Numbered from the stretch's first letter, positions 24,391 through 35,372 are shown. The stretch: 64,000 nucleotides of DNA from Euptelea pleiosperma (GCA_035048495.1 CM068541.1:1867929-1931928), one strand, 5' to 3'. Notes: generated by a model from the letters alone, not told the origin. Program-made: numbers and translations.

Positions 24391-25211
24391 GAGTACGGGC
24401 CAATATGAGCCACGTGGTACATTTTTAGGGATCTCGGAACGTATGGATGTTTGGCCTATCTGAGGTGGACTTACAGCCCAAAAACTAGCCTGATTTGTGA
24501 TTTTAATCGTTTTCATCGGTTGATTATTAACCGTGGAAGCTCAGCATTATTTAGGTACAAGATCCAAAGGTTTGAAATCACTAATCAAGCTGAGTTTTGC
24601 TATGTAGGTCCACTTAGGGATGGGCCAAACCAAGGTTTAAAGGAGGCCATTTTAAAGGTTAAACTGACGGACTGGGGGCGTTACTGTTTAAACCGTTTAA
24701 ATGGCCATTAAAACGGATTGAAATGGCCAGGGGTAAAAATGAGAAAAAACGGAATTAAACGGATTTTAACAGTTTTAACGATTTTAACGGAAAAAATGGC
24801 ACTGAAATTCAAATTTGAAATTTGAAATTAAAAAAAAAAAAAAATAGAATTTAACGGATTTTAACGAAATTAAACGGATTTTAACAGAATTAAATGGATT
24901 TAACGGCCGTTTTTTTCACAAAATTTTTAGAATTAAACGGCTGTTTAAACGATTTTAACGGCCGTTTAAACGAATTTAATGACCGTTAAAACAAAAAAAA
25001 AACGGTCGTATTTTTCAGAACCGATAAAACGTGTTTAAACAGTTTTAACAGAAATGGGCTTGGGGTGTTACCATTTAAATAGCTGTTAAAACCATTTAAA
25101 CAGCCGTTTTTAAAACCATGGGCCAAACATCCATCTGGTCAATGTCCTCTAAAAGTGTGCCTCGTGGCTCATATTGGGGTCTGTCAGCAACCCGTCAACA
25201 AAGTTCTACTC
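24391..25211. mobile_element. G-box family MITE split by a hAT-like MITE
   Basis: The left half (from GAGTACGGGCCAATATGAGCC) and the right half (ending AAAGTTCTACTC) are separated by the 490-bp insertion at 24631. Removing that insert and one GGCCAAAC restores the family's GGGATGGGCCAAACATCC segment, which confirms the nesting. Confidence 0.75.
24631..25120. mobile_element. hAT-like MITE CAAGGTTTAAA, 490 bp
   Basis: Starts CAAGGTTTAAAGGAGGCC and ends CCGTTTTTAAAACCATG. Perfect 8-bp duplication GGCCAAAC at 24623-24630 and 25121-25128. The interior is filled with GGATTTTAACGG and CGGCCGTTTAAACG words, many of them self-complementary, around a poly(A) stretch. Confidence 0.9.
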
Positions 25212-25559
25212 GTGTAAATCTGGCTCGTGAGCCCACGGCCCGACTCAAACCGGCCCTTTTTGGGCCCAAACCCAGACCGACCCATTTAATAGCCTTAGCC
25301 TGGTTCAATAGCAAGGGCATGGGCTTGGCATTTTGGAGCTCAGACCGCCCCAAGCTCAGCCCATCAGGCCCACAAAATTAAGTATGTCTCCCTCTTTCCT
25401 TGTGTCCAACCATCGAAACCTCCAACATCCAAAAATGGGTAATAAAATGGTCATTTGACACAACTTTTTGCTAAAAAAATGAAAAAAGGAAAAAAAAAGT
25501 GGGAAGAGCACTTGCCCTCAGTTCTTCAAATGGCTTTGCTTCATCTTACTTCCGACCAT

Positions 25560-27990
25560 GTCCATTAACTTCTGAATTGCAATGGCACCTACTCTTAACA
25601 AGGACGTCTCCGGGAGGATTGAGATGAAGAAGGCTCTTCTAGATGAGATTGCCTCACTTGACAGGATTGGGGAGGAAAGCTATCTTTCCGTAGAAGATCG
25701 GAATAGGAGGGTAAACCTCAAGGTGAAATTTCAGAAAACTGTATTGATGGAAGAGATTAACTAGAGCCAAAAGTTGAGAGTTAGATATAGCTTAAGGAAT
25801 GGGACAACAACGATTGTTATTTTCATCGAATTTCGATGGGCAATTTTTTAAGGTAGAAGAGGATATTAGGACAGGGGTGGTCGATTATTATATCAAATTG
25901 TATTCTGAACCTCATATGCTAGACCTTCTTTAGATGGGCTAAACTTTGACTGCATTAGTAGTGAGCAAAGCAGTTGGATGATATGAAGAGGTCCTTAGAA
26001 AAAGAGGAAGTTCTCAGGGCTATTATGGAATTAGAAGAGGACCATGCTCTGGGTCCAAACGATTTCTCTCTAACTTTCAAGATATTGGGTATCTAAACTT
26101 TTGCTCAGGTTGTATATGTTCACTGCTCTAATTCTTAAGAACCATATGGTTGAGGATATCAAGGTTTAAAAGGGGCATTAACAGTGATTGGGGCGTTAAC
26201 GTTTTTTCCATTATAACGGGCGTTATAACGGATTGTAATGCACATGGACAAAAAAGGGAAATAACAGAAATAGCGAAAAATAATGGAAAGGAAAAAAACA
26301 ATGCTAAAATTAAAATTTTATTTCAAAAATTTATAACGAAAAATAACAAAAAAAATAACGGATGTTTTTAACAAAACATTTTTTGGGAAATTAACGGTCA
26401 TTATTTTTCGTTATAATAGAAAATTAACAAAAGTAACGGTCATTATATTCTGAGCGTTATAACGGTCGTTATTTTCGTTATAATGATTGTTATTTAAATC
26501 ATGGAGGATACTACTGATTTCAGGCTCATAAGCTTGGTTGGAAGTGTCTATAAGATTATTGCTAGAGTATTGGAAGGTAGGTTGAAGGAAGTGTTTCCTA
26601 CTATCATATTGGCAACTCACGAGACTTTTGTGAGAGGTAAGCAAATTCTTGATGGGGTTATGATCTCCAATGAGTGTATTGACTCTAGAAATTGTGTTAG
26701 TAGTCTTGGAGCGTTTGCAAGTTAGACTTGAAAAAAGGCTTATGATCATATCAATTGGGACTTTCTAGATACATTCTTGGGAGATTGGATTTTGGCAATA
26801 GATAAAGGAAGTGGGGGTTCATATATATATATGTATGCTTTTCCTCAATGTCTTTTTTCTATCTTGTTGAACGGTTCCCTGACAAGTTATTCCAGGAGTT
26901 CACGGTTTGGAGGGCTATTGAAGGTGGCTTCTTGGAGGGTTTTGTGGTTGGGAACATATATTTTATGATTTTTCACTTGCAATTCACTAATGACACATTG
27001 TTGTTCCCGAAGGCGTCTCCTAGGTATGTGTTTTTCAAAGGCCTTTTGTGCTAATTCAAAGGTGTTTTAGGTTGCATGTTAATTTTACAAAGTTTTTAGA
27101 TTTTTAGTGCAGAAGGAGTTAGTAGAGGGGTTGGAGACTTATGCAGGTAGCTAGGTTGCTTGCCAATATCTTTTCCAGGCCTTTCCTCTTGGTGCAGGGT
27201 ATCATTCCAAGGCTCAGTGGGATTCCGTGATTGAAATATTCGCAAGAAGGCATATAAGTCTCAATATCTCTCAAAAGGGGAGAAAATGGTCCTTATCAAG
27301 AGAATGTTCTCTAGCCTTCCTATTTATTTTCTGTCCCTTTTTACTGCCTCATCCTTTATTGTGAAGAAGCTAGAGAAAACAATAAAGGACTTTTCTGGTG
27401 CAATAAAGATGATCATTCCATGTATCATTTGGTCGATTACATGTTTGTCTTCCCATGTCAAGGGGTAGTGGGACTATGCAATCTCAAATCAACTAATTTA
27501 GTGTTATTGAGCAAATGGTTATAGAGATTTGGAGAAGAGTTATTTAGCTTATTGAAACAAGTGATTGTTGAAAGATATGGGTGTAATTCATTTGGTTGGA
27601 TTAGTGGGGCAGTTCGTATCTTCTATGGTTGTAGTGTTTGGAAGGGCATCATGATTGTCATCTCTTATTTCAAGAAGGGGATCCATTTTAAGGTTGCGGA
27701 ATGCTTATGGTTATAGGAAGACTATTGGTGCATGGATCAATCTCATAAGGCGGACTTCTCTACGATCTTTGCGGTTTTTGAAAAGAAAGATCAAACTTTC
27801 CATGATGTTGTGATAAAGAATAGGGAAATCTTTGCATATGACTTTTGGTTTAAGGAGAAATCTCAATGACTAGGAGATTAGCACCTTAGTGTGCATGTTA
27901 GAACATATTAAGAAGCTCATTTCCTTGAGTCTGGGTGATAGGAGAGTGTAGGCTTGGTCTTAGGACAGTTCTTTTTTCAGCTCATTTCTT
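25560..27990 (+). pseudogene. Decayed L1-like LINE (reverse transcriptase region)
   Basis: Fragments of LINE ORF2 appear in order but in different frames with stops. KKALLDEIASLDRIGEE is the segment before the RT (25625). DFRLISLVGSVYKIIARVL and KQILDGVMISNECIDS are RT blocks (26516-26690). KAYDHINWDFLD is at about 26737, IKRMFSSLPIYFLSLF at about 27295, and NLKSTNLVLLSKWL and FWFKEKSQ occur further on. The catalytic FADD motif is degraded (QFTNDTLLF at about 26980). A hAT-like MITE interrupts it at 26160. The copy cannot make an active protein. Confidence 0.8.
26160..26503. mobile_element. hAT-like MITE inside the LINE, 344 bp
   Basis: Starts CAAGGTTTAAAAGGGGC and ends GTTATTTAAATCATG. It is flanked by GAGGATAT and GAGGATAC, an 8-bp duplication with one change. 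Same family as 24631 but of the TAACGG-rich subtype (GGTCGTTATTTTCGTTATAA). The LINE therefore predates this insertion. Confidence 0.82.
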
Positions 27991-28823
27991 TTACATGTCA
28001 TTGTTATCGTGTAACGGAGGCATTACACCAAAAGGTGGAAAAAACAACGGACTTTGTCTTGTATGGTCTATCGATTTTTTACCGTCGAAAATGAAAAACA
28101 ATGGACCATATCCATCATTCTGTTACAATGGACAAAATCCATCAATTTACTTTATCGCGAAAAAGGACAGACAACGTTCGTCGTGTTTTTAAAAAAATTT
28201 AAAAAGGCTACGATTTTTGTAAAAATTTATGTACCTGATTGAACAATACTTCATAAAACGACATACATCAATGTTTTATGGATAGCACTCCGGATCTTCT
28301 CCAAATTTTCTTTCAGCATTCAAATTACAATGTTATCAATTATACATTTCTTTGATGGAGACTACGTATTAACATACTTTGTAAAGGAAAAACTCAAATA
28401 AAAGTAAGAATTAGCATGTTAGTAAGCATATAAGTCAAAGTTACTAATGCTTTTTGACTTGTAAAGAGTCCGGCTTGCCTCACCCATTTGGTTGAGGAGA
28501 TGCCTCAACCCCTTATCATCTTGTGACATGTGGAGGGGAGGGCAACGGCTACCTAAATGGTAGGTTATATGTACAAAACTTAATATTTTGTGTTTTCTTA
28601 ATTTTAATATTTTTATTTTCTCTCTCCTCTTGGTTGAAGCGAATAAAAGGTGATCAAAGATATCTTTTTGTAAAGCAAATTAAATCAATTCTTAAGAAAA
28701 AACTAATGTGGAGGGAATGTAAGAAACGTAAGAACTCAAAGATCCCTAAGAACTCTAAGTGAACGAAGAACTGGATCATTCTCCCCGTATGTTTAACGCA
28801 CTCACATATAGAACATGAGCAAA

Positions 28824-28830
<7 letters not shown>
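27991..28830. other. Intergenic, no gene seen
   Basis: AT-rich sequence beyond the LINE remnant. No frame shows a recognisable protein or paired repeat. Confidence 0.5.
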
Positions 28831-28869
<39 letters not shown>

Positions 28870-28902
28870 AGAAGAAGAAGAAGAAGAAGAAGAAGAAGAA
28901 GA
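28831..28902. repeat. Compound microsatellite (GA)n(GAA)n
   Basis: About 17 GA units pass directly into about 12 GAA units. It is probably length-variable between individuals. Confidence 0.95.
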
Positions 28903-28999
28903 ATGTATGCAGGTTTTATCTTCTGCCCGTTGAAGATGATGGCTGATACAAAACGTTGATGAACTATAGAGAGATTGCAGAGAGATAAAGGAACGGCCA

Positions 29000-29283
29000 T
29001 CATGTAACAAGATAGCATGTTTTTGTTACTCACCGTTGCCATCTGGGCCCACTGACCGCATGGATGTTTAGCCCACTCCTTGATAGACATTCATATAAAA
29101 AATCAGCTTGTTTGATGATTTTTAGCCGTTGGTTTTAGTACTAAAAAAAATGACTAAATCAAACGGCTAGAATAATGCTTTAAAGAGTACTAAAATCTAA
29201 TGGCTAGAGATTACCTATCAGGGTGATTTTTGGTTTATATATCCACCAAGGGGTGGGCTAAACATCCATGCAATCAGTGAGGA
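29000..29283. mobile_element. Foldback MITE, ATGTAACAAGGT family, partial
   Basis: The left arm has CCATCTGGGCCCACTGACCG and CATGGATGTTTAGCCCACTCC. The right arm has the inverse GGGTGGGCTAAACATCCATGC. The right terminal part after the arm is replaced by unrelated sequence. Confidence 0.6.
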
Positions 29284-29825
29284 AAACAATGAGGTACAAA
29301 AATCATTGTACAAAAATTATGCTACTTGACGCTAGAAAGTCTGGCCGAGATACCTAATAAAATAAACGTAGGAAAGTAATAAACGAGGAAACAAAGGAAA
29401 CGTCACAAATAAAATAAAATAAAAATCTTTAAGCCAAAACTAACTCCTCCAGTTTCCCTTGACCTCCCCTCCACGTGACAATAGATGATTGGAGGTTCAG
29501 GCATCTCCTCAACCCAATGGGTGAGGAAAGGTTTTTCGACTTATAAATGACACGCAGACGTAGGGACCACATACACAGGAGTTAAGGGCTGATTTTTTGC
29601 GACGATGATCTCTTCACCAGAGATCATCCTCAAAAAAAAAAATCAGCAATTTCTAAAATTTCTAATCCTATAAAGACAAACGATTATACATAGGAGGGCA
29701 AGATCCCTGATAGTGATCATACACATGCAAGACGGCAATAAAAAAACAAGAAAGAAGCAAAAACAAGAAATAAAACACTTTAAAAGGTACTCTCCACATT
29801 CCGCAACGGCTGACGCTTGCGTTCC
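29284..29825. other. 3' flank of the BAHD gene
   Basis: No gene. It includes the presumed 3' UTR of the acyltransferase near 29826. Around 28470-28545 and 29460-29540 there are mirrored segments (CATTTGGTTGAGGAGATGCC and GGCATCTCCTCAACCCAATG), so a roughly 1-kb inverted pair brackets the microsatellite. Confidence 0.5.
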
Positions 29826-31202
29826 TCACGAAGTAAGCTTGAGACCGTCGAGAAAGAAAGAAGCAAAAGCATCCATTTCGGGCTTGGTGAGAACCAAGCC
29901 GAATTCGATGCCTCCTTCTTCTTGTCTGGACTCACAGAGCGAAATGGTTGCGTCCTCAATGGGAATTATTTCACTCTTGTTCGGTTTCCCCCACCCAAAA
30001 TCTGTATCATAAACAGAGAACTTGGGTGATCCAGAAAGGAAATAAACTCGCTCGAACGCCAATGCTTTGAAATTTGCAGACAAGTTCTCTAAGCCTCTCA
30101 AGACTTGGTCGGTTTTGCTCCTAATTGCCTTTCCGATCACTTCTGCTGCAAACACGATCCCTTCTTCTCCCAATAAATCATTCCTGTTTGCCTTTATGAA
30201 ACAAGGGACGAGGCAATTACCAAAATATGTTGTGGGTATGGGAGGGTCCAGGCGGGATCTGCAATCCACTGGAATAACGAGGTTGTACCTCTCCATACTA
30301 ACATGGTCACCCTCTCGCGCTTTAACCAAGCAAACCCAGACGTAGGCACATGCTAGCACGAACGACGATAAGTGGAAATGTAATGGTGGTCTCTGCTTGT
30401 CCTTCTCGAGTCGAGCCAAGACCCATCTGTTGAGCTTCTCGACATCGGTTCCATCGATCACGAAAGTTGCTCGAACCTTGTCGATTGGAACTGTAGAGGT
30501 GTTGGAGGTGTTTGAGCCTTGCTGAGACTCTCCGGGTTTTCCCAACTCGTTCAAGTAAATGGTCTCCAGCCCGTTCGGGTCCTTGATCACGGTCCTGTCA
30601 TGGAATGGGAGTGACCCGGCTAGCAAAGATGTCGTATCTCCTCCTAATTTACAAACCGACGCCCAAGACTTGAGGAAATGGGTAGTTGACCTACCATCGG
30701 CAATCACATGGTACGAAGTGATTCCGATGCTGATGCCGGAGTTGGGAAACACGGTTACTTGTAACGCTACTAGGGGGGCTAGTTCGTTAGCCACCCGTGT
30801 CAACTGAGGGATGAGAGGATGGAAGTCTTTGATATCTCGCGCATGGTTCCCCACCAGATGGTTGAAATCGCCATTGCACTCGGCCACGATTAACGAGACA
30901 GAGTCACCTTGGACGTAGCGGATCTCGGGCTTGTTGGATTCCGGAGGCCACACAAGATTTCCGGCCAAAGGGTAGAAGTGTTGAAGGGTAAGTGAGAGTG
31001 AGTTTTTGATGTTGGGAAGGATGGTGTTGATGAAGTGGGTCGTAGGGTGGTGGAATTCATAGAAGAGAAGGCGCTGTAAAGGACGGGAGTAAAGCCAAGG
31101 TAGATCGAAGAAAGTGAGAGGCAGGGATGTTTGTGCGACCGAGCCTGGTGGTGGGGAGGCTCGAAAATCCTCAATCACAAACACTGTGTAAGGTCCTGCC
31201 AT
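29826..31202 (-). CDS. BAHD acyltransferase, anthocyanin/phenolic glycoside malonyltransferase-like
   Basis: Single-exon reading frame of 458 residues, the usual length for BAHD enzymes, which transfer an acyl group from acyl-CoA to an alcohol or amine in the cytosol. The catalytic HxxxD motif is HVIADG (His165, Asp169), in the middle of the protein. The structural DFGWG motif is at 401-405. A YFGNC motif at 326-330 is typical of the clade that acylates anthocyanin and flavonoid or phenolic glucosides, usually with malonyl-CoA. The first Met is followed by a hydrophobic start (TVFVIEDF) normal for the family. The leader immediately before the start is a (CT)n run on the coding strand. All key residues are present, so an active enzyme is expected. 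The substrate is inferred from clade motifs only; another acyl donor or acceptor is possible. Confidence 0.92.
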   Translation of the reverse strand: MAGPYTVFVIEDFRASPPPGSVAQTSLPLTFFDLPWLYSRPLQRLLFYEFHHPTTHFINTILPNIKNSLSLTLQHFYPLAGNLVWPPESNKPEIRYVQGDSVSLIVAECNGDFNHLVGNHARDIKDFHPLIPQLTRVANELAPLVALQVTVFPNSGISIGITSYHVIADGRSTTHFLKSWASVCKLGGDTTSLLAGSLPFHDRTVIKDPNGLETIYLNELGKPGESQQGSNTSNTSTVPIDKVRATFVIDGTDVEKLNRWVLARLEKDKQRPPLHFHLSSFVLACAYVWVCLVKAREGDHVSMERYNLVIPVDCRSRLDPPIPTTYFGNCLVPCFIKANRNDLLGEEGIVFAAEVIGKAIRSKTDQVLRGLENLSANFKALAFERVYFLSGSPKFSVYDTDFGWGKPNKSEIIPIEDATISLCESRQEEGGIEFGLVLTKPEMDAFASFFLDGLKLTS

Positions 31203-31223
31203 GAGAGAGAGAGAGAGAGAGAG
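31203..31223. repeat. (GA)n run at the BAHD start codon
   Basis: Ten or so GA units directly abut the initiator ATG; on the coding strand this is a (CT)n leader. Such CT-rich leaders are common in plant genes. Confidence 0.8.
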
Positions 31224-31350
31224 ACTGAAACTGCAATGGATTGTTGAATATTAATAGGGAAAATGATAGAATCATCTAGAGGATGCATGCAACTATACTA
31301 AAGTCGTCCCTATGTATCCGCTGGAACCCCAATGACCCATCACCATCAGT

Positions 31351-31516
31351 GAGTAAAACTTTGATGACAGCCAATGACAGGCCACAATGAACCACGTGGC
31401 ATATTCTTAGAGGACCTACGAATAAAAAATAAACATGATTAGTGATTTCTAAGACGTTGGATTGGAGTTGTTTTCTTTCGTGGGTTGATTTTAATCGGCC
31501 ACTGTCAGCAAAGTTC
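31351..31516. mobile_element. Internally deleted G-box family MITE
   Basis: It begins GAGTAAAACTTTGATGACAG and contains GAACCACGTGGCATATTCTT, then jumps after TTGATTTTAATC to the far terminus (ACTGTCAGCAAAGTTCTACT), losing most of the right arm. Confidence 0.6.
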
Positions 31517-31598
31517 TACTGATTTCTAAGAGTGTGAAAGGTGGCACATTGCGTGTTTTCGACCACCCACGTGGTGGTAGTTTAATTTAAGGAAAAAG

Positions 31599-32443
31599 AT
31601 GTCACAAGGTCTGCGTGAAACTGTAGCAAATCGGGAAGCACGATTTTTGTTAGTGACCACTGTCATCTGGGCCCACTGACCGCATAGATGTTTATCCCAC
31701 CCCTTGGTGGGATATACACACCAAAAATCACCTTGATTGGTAATCTATAACCATTAGATTTTAGCATTTTTTAGAACTTTTAAGGCATTCTTATAGCCGT
31801 TGAATGCAACCATTTTTTGAGTACTAAAACCAACGGCAAAAAATCATTAAACAAGCTGATTTTGGTACGAATGTCTATTAAGGGGTGGGCTAAACATCCA
31901 TGCGGTCAGTGGGTCAAGATGGCAGCAGTGACTACCAAAAATGCCGCTTCCGCAAATGAAATGATCTCAAGTGGATAAAACTTTGATGACCGGGCCCTGT
32001 CATCGAAGGAGATGACAGGGCAGCAGATCTCGGCAGGTGTATTTTGTACGGACTGGTCATCTCGTCCTCACTACACACGTACCCAGGTGAGTGCTTTTTG
32101 CCAAAACACTCACCCATGTACATGTGTGGTGAGGCCGAGGTGGTCCAACATACAAAATCCAGGTGCCGTAATCTGCTGCCCTGTCATCTCCTTCGATGAC
32201 AGGGCAGCAGATCTCGGCAGGTGTATTTTGTAGGGACTGGTCATCTCGTCCTCACTACACACGTACCCAGGTGAGTACTTGAGTGCTTTTTGCCAAAACA
32301 CTCACATGTGTACGTGTGTGGTGAGGCCGAGGTGGTCCAACATACAAAATCCAGGTGTCGTAATCTGCTGCCCTGTCATCTCCTTCGATGACAGGGCCCT
32401 GTCATCGAAGTTTTACCCATCTCAGGTATACTTTGTTACATCA
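31599..32443. mobile_element. ATGTAACAAGGT-family MITE split by a nested foldback
   Basis: The left portion 31599-31971 runs from GATGTCACAAGGTCTGC to CAAATGAAATGATCTCAAG. The right portion resumes at 32418 with CATCTCAGGTATACTTTGTT and ends TTACATC. The 446-bp insert between is a separate element. Confidence 0.75.
31972..32417. mobile_element. Tandem foldback, MULE-like ends, 446 bp
   Basis: The outer ends GGATAAAACTTTGATGAC and GTCATCGAAGTTTTACC belong to the GAGTAAAAC terminal type. Flanks GATCTCAAG and CATCTCAGG agree at seven of nine bases. Inside are two head-to-tail copies (from about 32011 and 32195), each itself a hairpin: GGCAGCAGATCTCGGCAGGT ... CTGCTGCCCTGTCATC. The junction CTGTCATCTCCTTCGATGAC is also palindromic. 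Open frames here follow from the repeats and are not genes. Confidence 0.8.
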
Positions 32444-32465
32444 CGACCCTTGTTTTATTCACCGT

Positions 32466-32741
32466 ATACTGACCAACTGTTAATGCGCCGTACCTCCATT
32501 ACTTGTAGATTTAAATCATATACTGACCAACTGTTAATGCGCCGTGTATACTGACCAACTGCCAACTGTTAATGCGCCGTGTATACTGACCAACTGTTAA
32601 TGCGCCGTACCTCCATTACTTATAGATTTAAATCATATACTGACCAACTGTTAATGCGCCGTACCTCCGTTACTTGTAGATTTAAATCGTATACTGACCA
32701 ACTGTTAATGCGCCGTACCTCCATTACTTGTAGATTTAAAT
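32466..32741. repeat. 54-bp tandem array
   Basis: Four full units of about 54 bp begin TACTGACCAACTGTTAATGC and end near GTAGATTTAAATC; two short units of 26-35 bp lie between the first and second. Full units differ at only a few sites, so the array is young or homogenised. The unit is 18 codons long, which produces a repetitive open frame that I do not regard as a gene. Confidence 0.9.
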
Positions 32742-32750
32742 TAGAAAAAA

Positions 32751-33141
32751 GATGTAACAAGGTATGCCTGAAACTGTTCATTTGCGGAAGCAGCATTTTT
32801 GGTAGTCACCGTTGCCATCTGGGCCCATTGACCGCATGGATGTTTTATCCCACCCCTTGGTGGATATACAGACCAAAAATCACCTTGATTGGTAATTTTT
32901 AACCATTAGATTTTAACACTTTTTAGCACCTTTTAAGGCGTTCTTATAACTGTTGAATGCAACCATTTTTTGAGTACTAAAACCAACTGGCTACAAATCA
33001 TTAAACAAGCTGATTTTTAGTACGAATATCTATTAAGGGGTAGGCTAAACATCCATGCGGCCAGTGGGTCCAGATGTTAGCTGTGACTACCAAAATTGCC
33101 GCTTCCGCAAATGAAAAGATCTCAAGTATACCTTGTTACAT
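32751..33141. mobile_element. Foldback MITE, ATGTAACAAGGT family
   Basis: Runs from GATGTAACAAGGTATGCCTG to TATACCTTGTTACAT with both arms complete. It directly follows the 54-bp array and is followed after about 10 bp by another copy, so three family members sit within 2 kb. Confidence 0.8.
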
Positions 33142-33150
33142 AACGACCCT

Positions 33151-33535
33151 TAACAAGGTATATCTGAGATCTTTTCATTTGCGGAAGTGGCATTTTTGGT
33201 AGTCACCACTGCCATCTGGGCCCACTGGCCGCATGGATGTTTAGCCCACCCCTTAATAGACATTCATACAAAAAATCAGCTTGTTTAATGATTTTTAACC
33301 GTCGGTTTTAGTACTCAAAAAATGGTTGCATTCAACGGCTATAAGAACCCCTTAAAAAGTTCTAAAAAATGCTAAATCTAATGGTTATAGATTACCAATC
33401 GGGGTGACTTTTGGTATGTATATCCACCAAGGGGTGGGATAAACATCCATGCGGTCAGTGGACCCAGATGACAGTGGTGAGTAACAAAAATCCTACTTCC
33501 GCATTTGCTACAGTTTCAGGCAGACCTTGTGTCAT
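33151..33535. mobile_element. Foldback MITE, ATGTAACAAGGT family, adjacent copy
   Basis: Starts TAACAAGGTATATCTGAGAT and ends GGCAGACCTTGTGTCATC. It is the mirror of the preceding copy in arm order, so the pair could itself form a larger hairpin. Confidence 0.75.
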
Positions 33536-33645
33536 CTTTTTCCTAAAACAAAATTTTTAAGCAACCGTTGATATTTTCGTAATTTTTTTCAAAGTGAAAT
33601 CCAACAAAATGAAACAACCGTGGCCCGTGGGTAATGGAAAGGAGA

Positions 33646-34015
33646 AAGATGTAACAAGGTATACCTCACGCTTTTTTGGCATCAGGAAGCTCAATTTTGT
33701 TACTCACCGCTGCCATCTGGGCCCTCTGACAGCATGGATGTTGAGCCCACCCCGAGTAAAACTTCTGTCACAAGATGTTTTGACCGAACCAAAATACGAG
33801 CCACGTGGCATACTATTAGAGGGTGCTGACCAGCGAACCAAAAATCAGTCTGATTAGTTATTTCTAAGATTTGGTTTGAAGTTATTTTCATGCGTTGATT
33901 TTGAATGTAGGAATTTGAGCATTATTGAGCCTTATTTGGTTGCAAAGATCCAAAGGTTGTAAATCACTAATCCGGCTGATTTTTTATTTGCAAGTCCACC
34001 GAGGTCCACGATTAC
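33646..34015. mobile_element. Two truncated MITEs joined
   Basis: 33646-33754 is the left arm of an ATGTAACAAGGT-family element. At 33755 it switches to a G-box family copy (GAGTAAAACTTCTGTCACAA, then ACGAGCCACGTGGCATAC), which stops at about 34015 before its right terminus. Confidence 0.65.
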
Positions 34016-34214
34016 ATTCCTCTCATATCGCTCCTTTCGCATCATAACATTGCTTGAGCAATAATATGAGCATGATTGTCGATCAAACTGTCGCACTTGA
34101 AATGCGCAAATGACCTGTCACCCACAACTAAACTTAATAGTTTACCTTCAAATGTTAGGTCAGTCGAGCTTATTTTTTTGGGGCCATGCTCCATATAGAG
34201 GCAGTTGAGCGTTG

Positions 34215-34516
34215 AGACCTTAGATTTGCTTAGAGCGTGTTTGATTGCCAACTGGAAAAATTATATTTTTCTTGAAGAAACACAACTGTCCATTGTTAGA
34301 TAGTCATTTTAAATTTGTATAATTTTCTCTATTAAGCCCAAAATTCATTTCCCATCCAGATAGGTGAGAATTCATTTTCCATCATCCAGAAAATACTCCT
34401 TTATTTTCTCACATGATTAAAATATATGTTCTCAGTTGCAATCAATCAGCCATTTAAGACATTTCTCATCAGATGAATTTTCTCGAAAAAATTTTGTGCA
34501 ATCAAACACGCCCTAA
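34215..34516. mobile_element. MITE with GCGTGTTTGATTGC termini
   Basis: The left end AGCGTGTTTGATTGCCAACT is mirrored by the right end GTGCAATCAAACACGCCCT. The interior has paired CATTTTCC/GGAAAAT segments. A related copy occupies about 57210-57464 and ends with the same CAATCAAACACGCCC. The family was not assigned. Confidence 0.6.
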
Positions 34517-34754
34517 AACTTTGGAGTATTCTAACCATTTGATGAAGAGATTTTAGTTTGATTGGTCAAAAATTAGGGATGTGCGATATGAGACCCACTT
34601 GATACATGTGTACCTGGTAGGCATGTATACAAAACTCACATTCGAGCAGCATTGTGGCGCCCACATGAATATGAGACCCACATGATACATATATATGTGT
34701 GACCTACACGAGTGAGCCACTTGATACATATATATGTGTGACCTACACATATAT

Positions 34755-34880
34755 ATGTCTGATCAGGTTCATTTTTGGTTTGTAGGTCCACTTAGTGATT
34801 GGCCAAACATCCATATGGTCAGTGTCCACTAATAGTGTGCCACGTGGCTCTTAGCGTGGGCTATGGTCAGCTTCGACTCT
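34755..34880. mobile_element. Right half of a G-box family MITE
   Basis: Contains GGTCCACTTAGTGATTGGCC, CAAACATCCATATGGTC and GTGCCACGTGGCTC, but no matching left arm nearby. Confidence 0.6.
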
Positions 34881-34915
34881 CCCCCTCTTTATTATTTATG
34901 GTAAGCATATTGCCA

Positions 34916-35372
34916 ATAAAACTTTGATTACAGCGGCCTGCCAATTACAGCCATCATAGGCCAATTAATGTTCACACAAAAGAACATGGTAGGTGGCAAA
35001 TCGTGCTCGGCTATGTGTCAAGCATTCATTGACCTATGACTGCTGTGATAGCATGCCGCTTTACTCGCCTACCTACTTTTCTTTGGAGGAGATTTTTGAA
35101 GCAGCAAAGCACTGGTTAATCAAATGCCAACACAATCCGTTGATGCTTTTGAACAGTTCACTGCTTCAAAAATTATCTCCTCTCTCCCTCAGTAAAACGA
35201 CAGTGGGCTGTCATTGAAGCCCATGATAGTCACACAAATCTTGGCCGCGAGTGATTTTGCCACATAACCAAGTGCTTCTTATTTTTTTAATAAAAAATTA
35301 CGGTTTAGGGTACGTGGCAAAAAGCACTCGTGTAAGTGCCAAGAATTGTGTGTCTGTCATCGAAGTTTTACT
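34916..35372. mobile_element. Foldback with AATAAAACTTTGAT ends
   Basis: The termini ATAAAACTTTGATTACAGC and CTGTCATCGAAGTTTTACT are of the GAGTAAAAC type. The right part contains TACGTGGCAAAAAGCACTCG, like the loops of the foldbacks at 31972 and 53820. The interior is mostly not palindromic, so it may carry captured sequence. Confidence 0.5.

Noticed and set aside
32579..32902. 107-codon frame with repeated YTDQLLMRR-type units
   Set aside because: Produced by the 54-bp tandem array running into a MITE; the repeat length happens to be a multiple of three.
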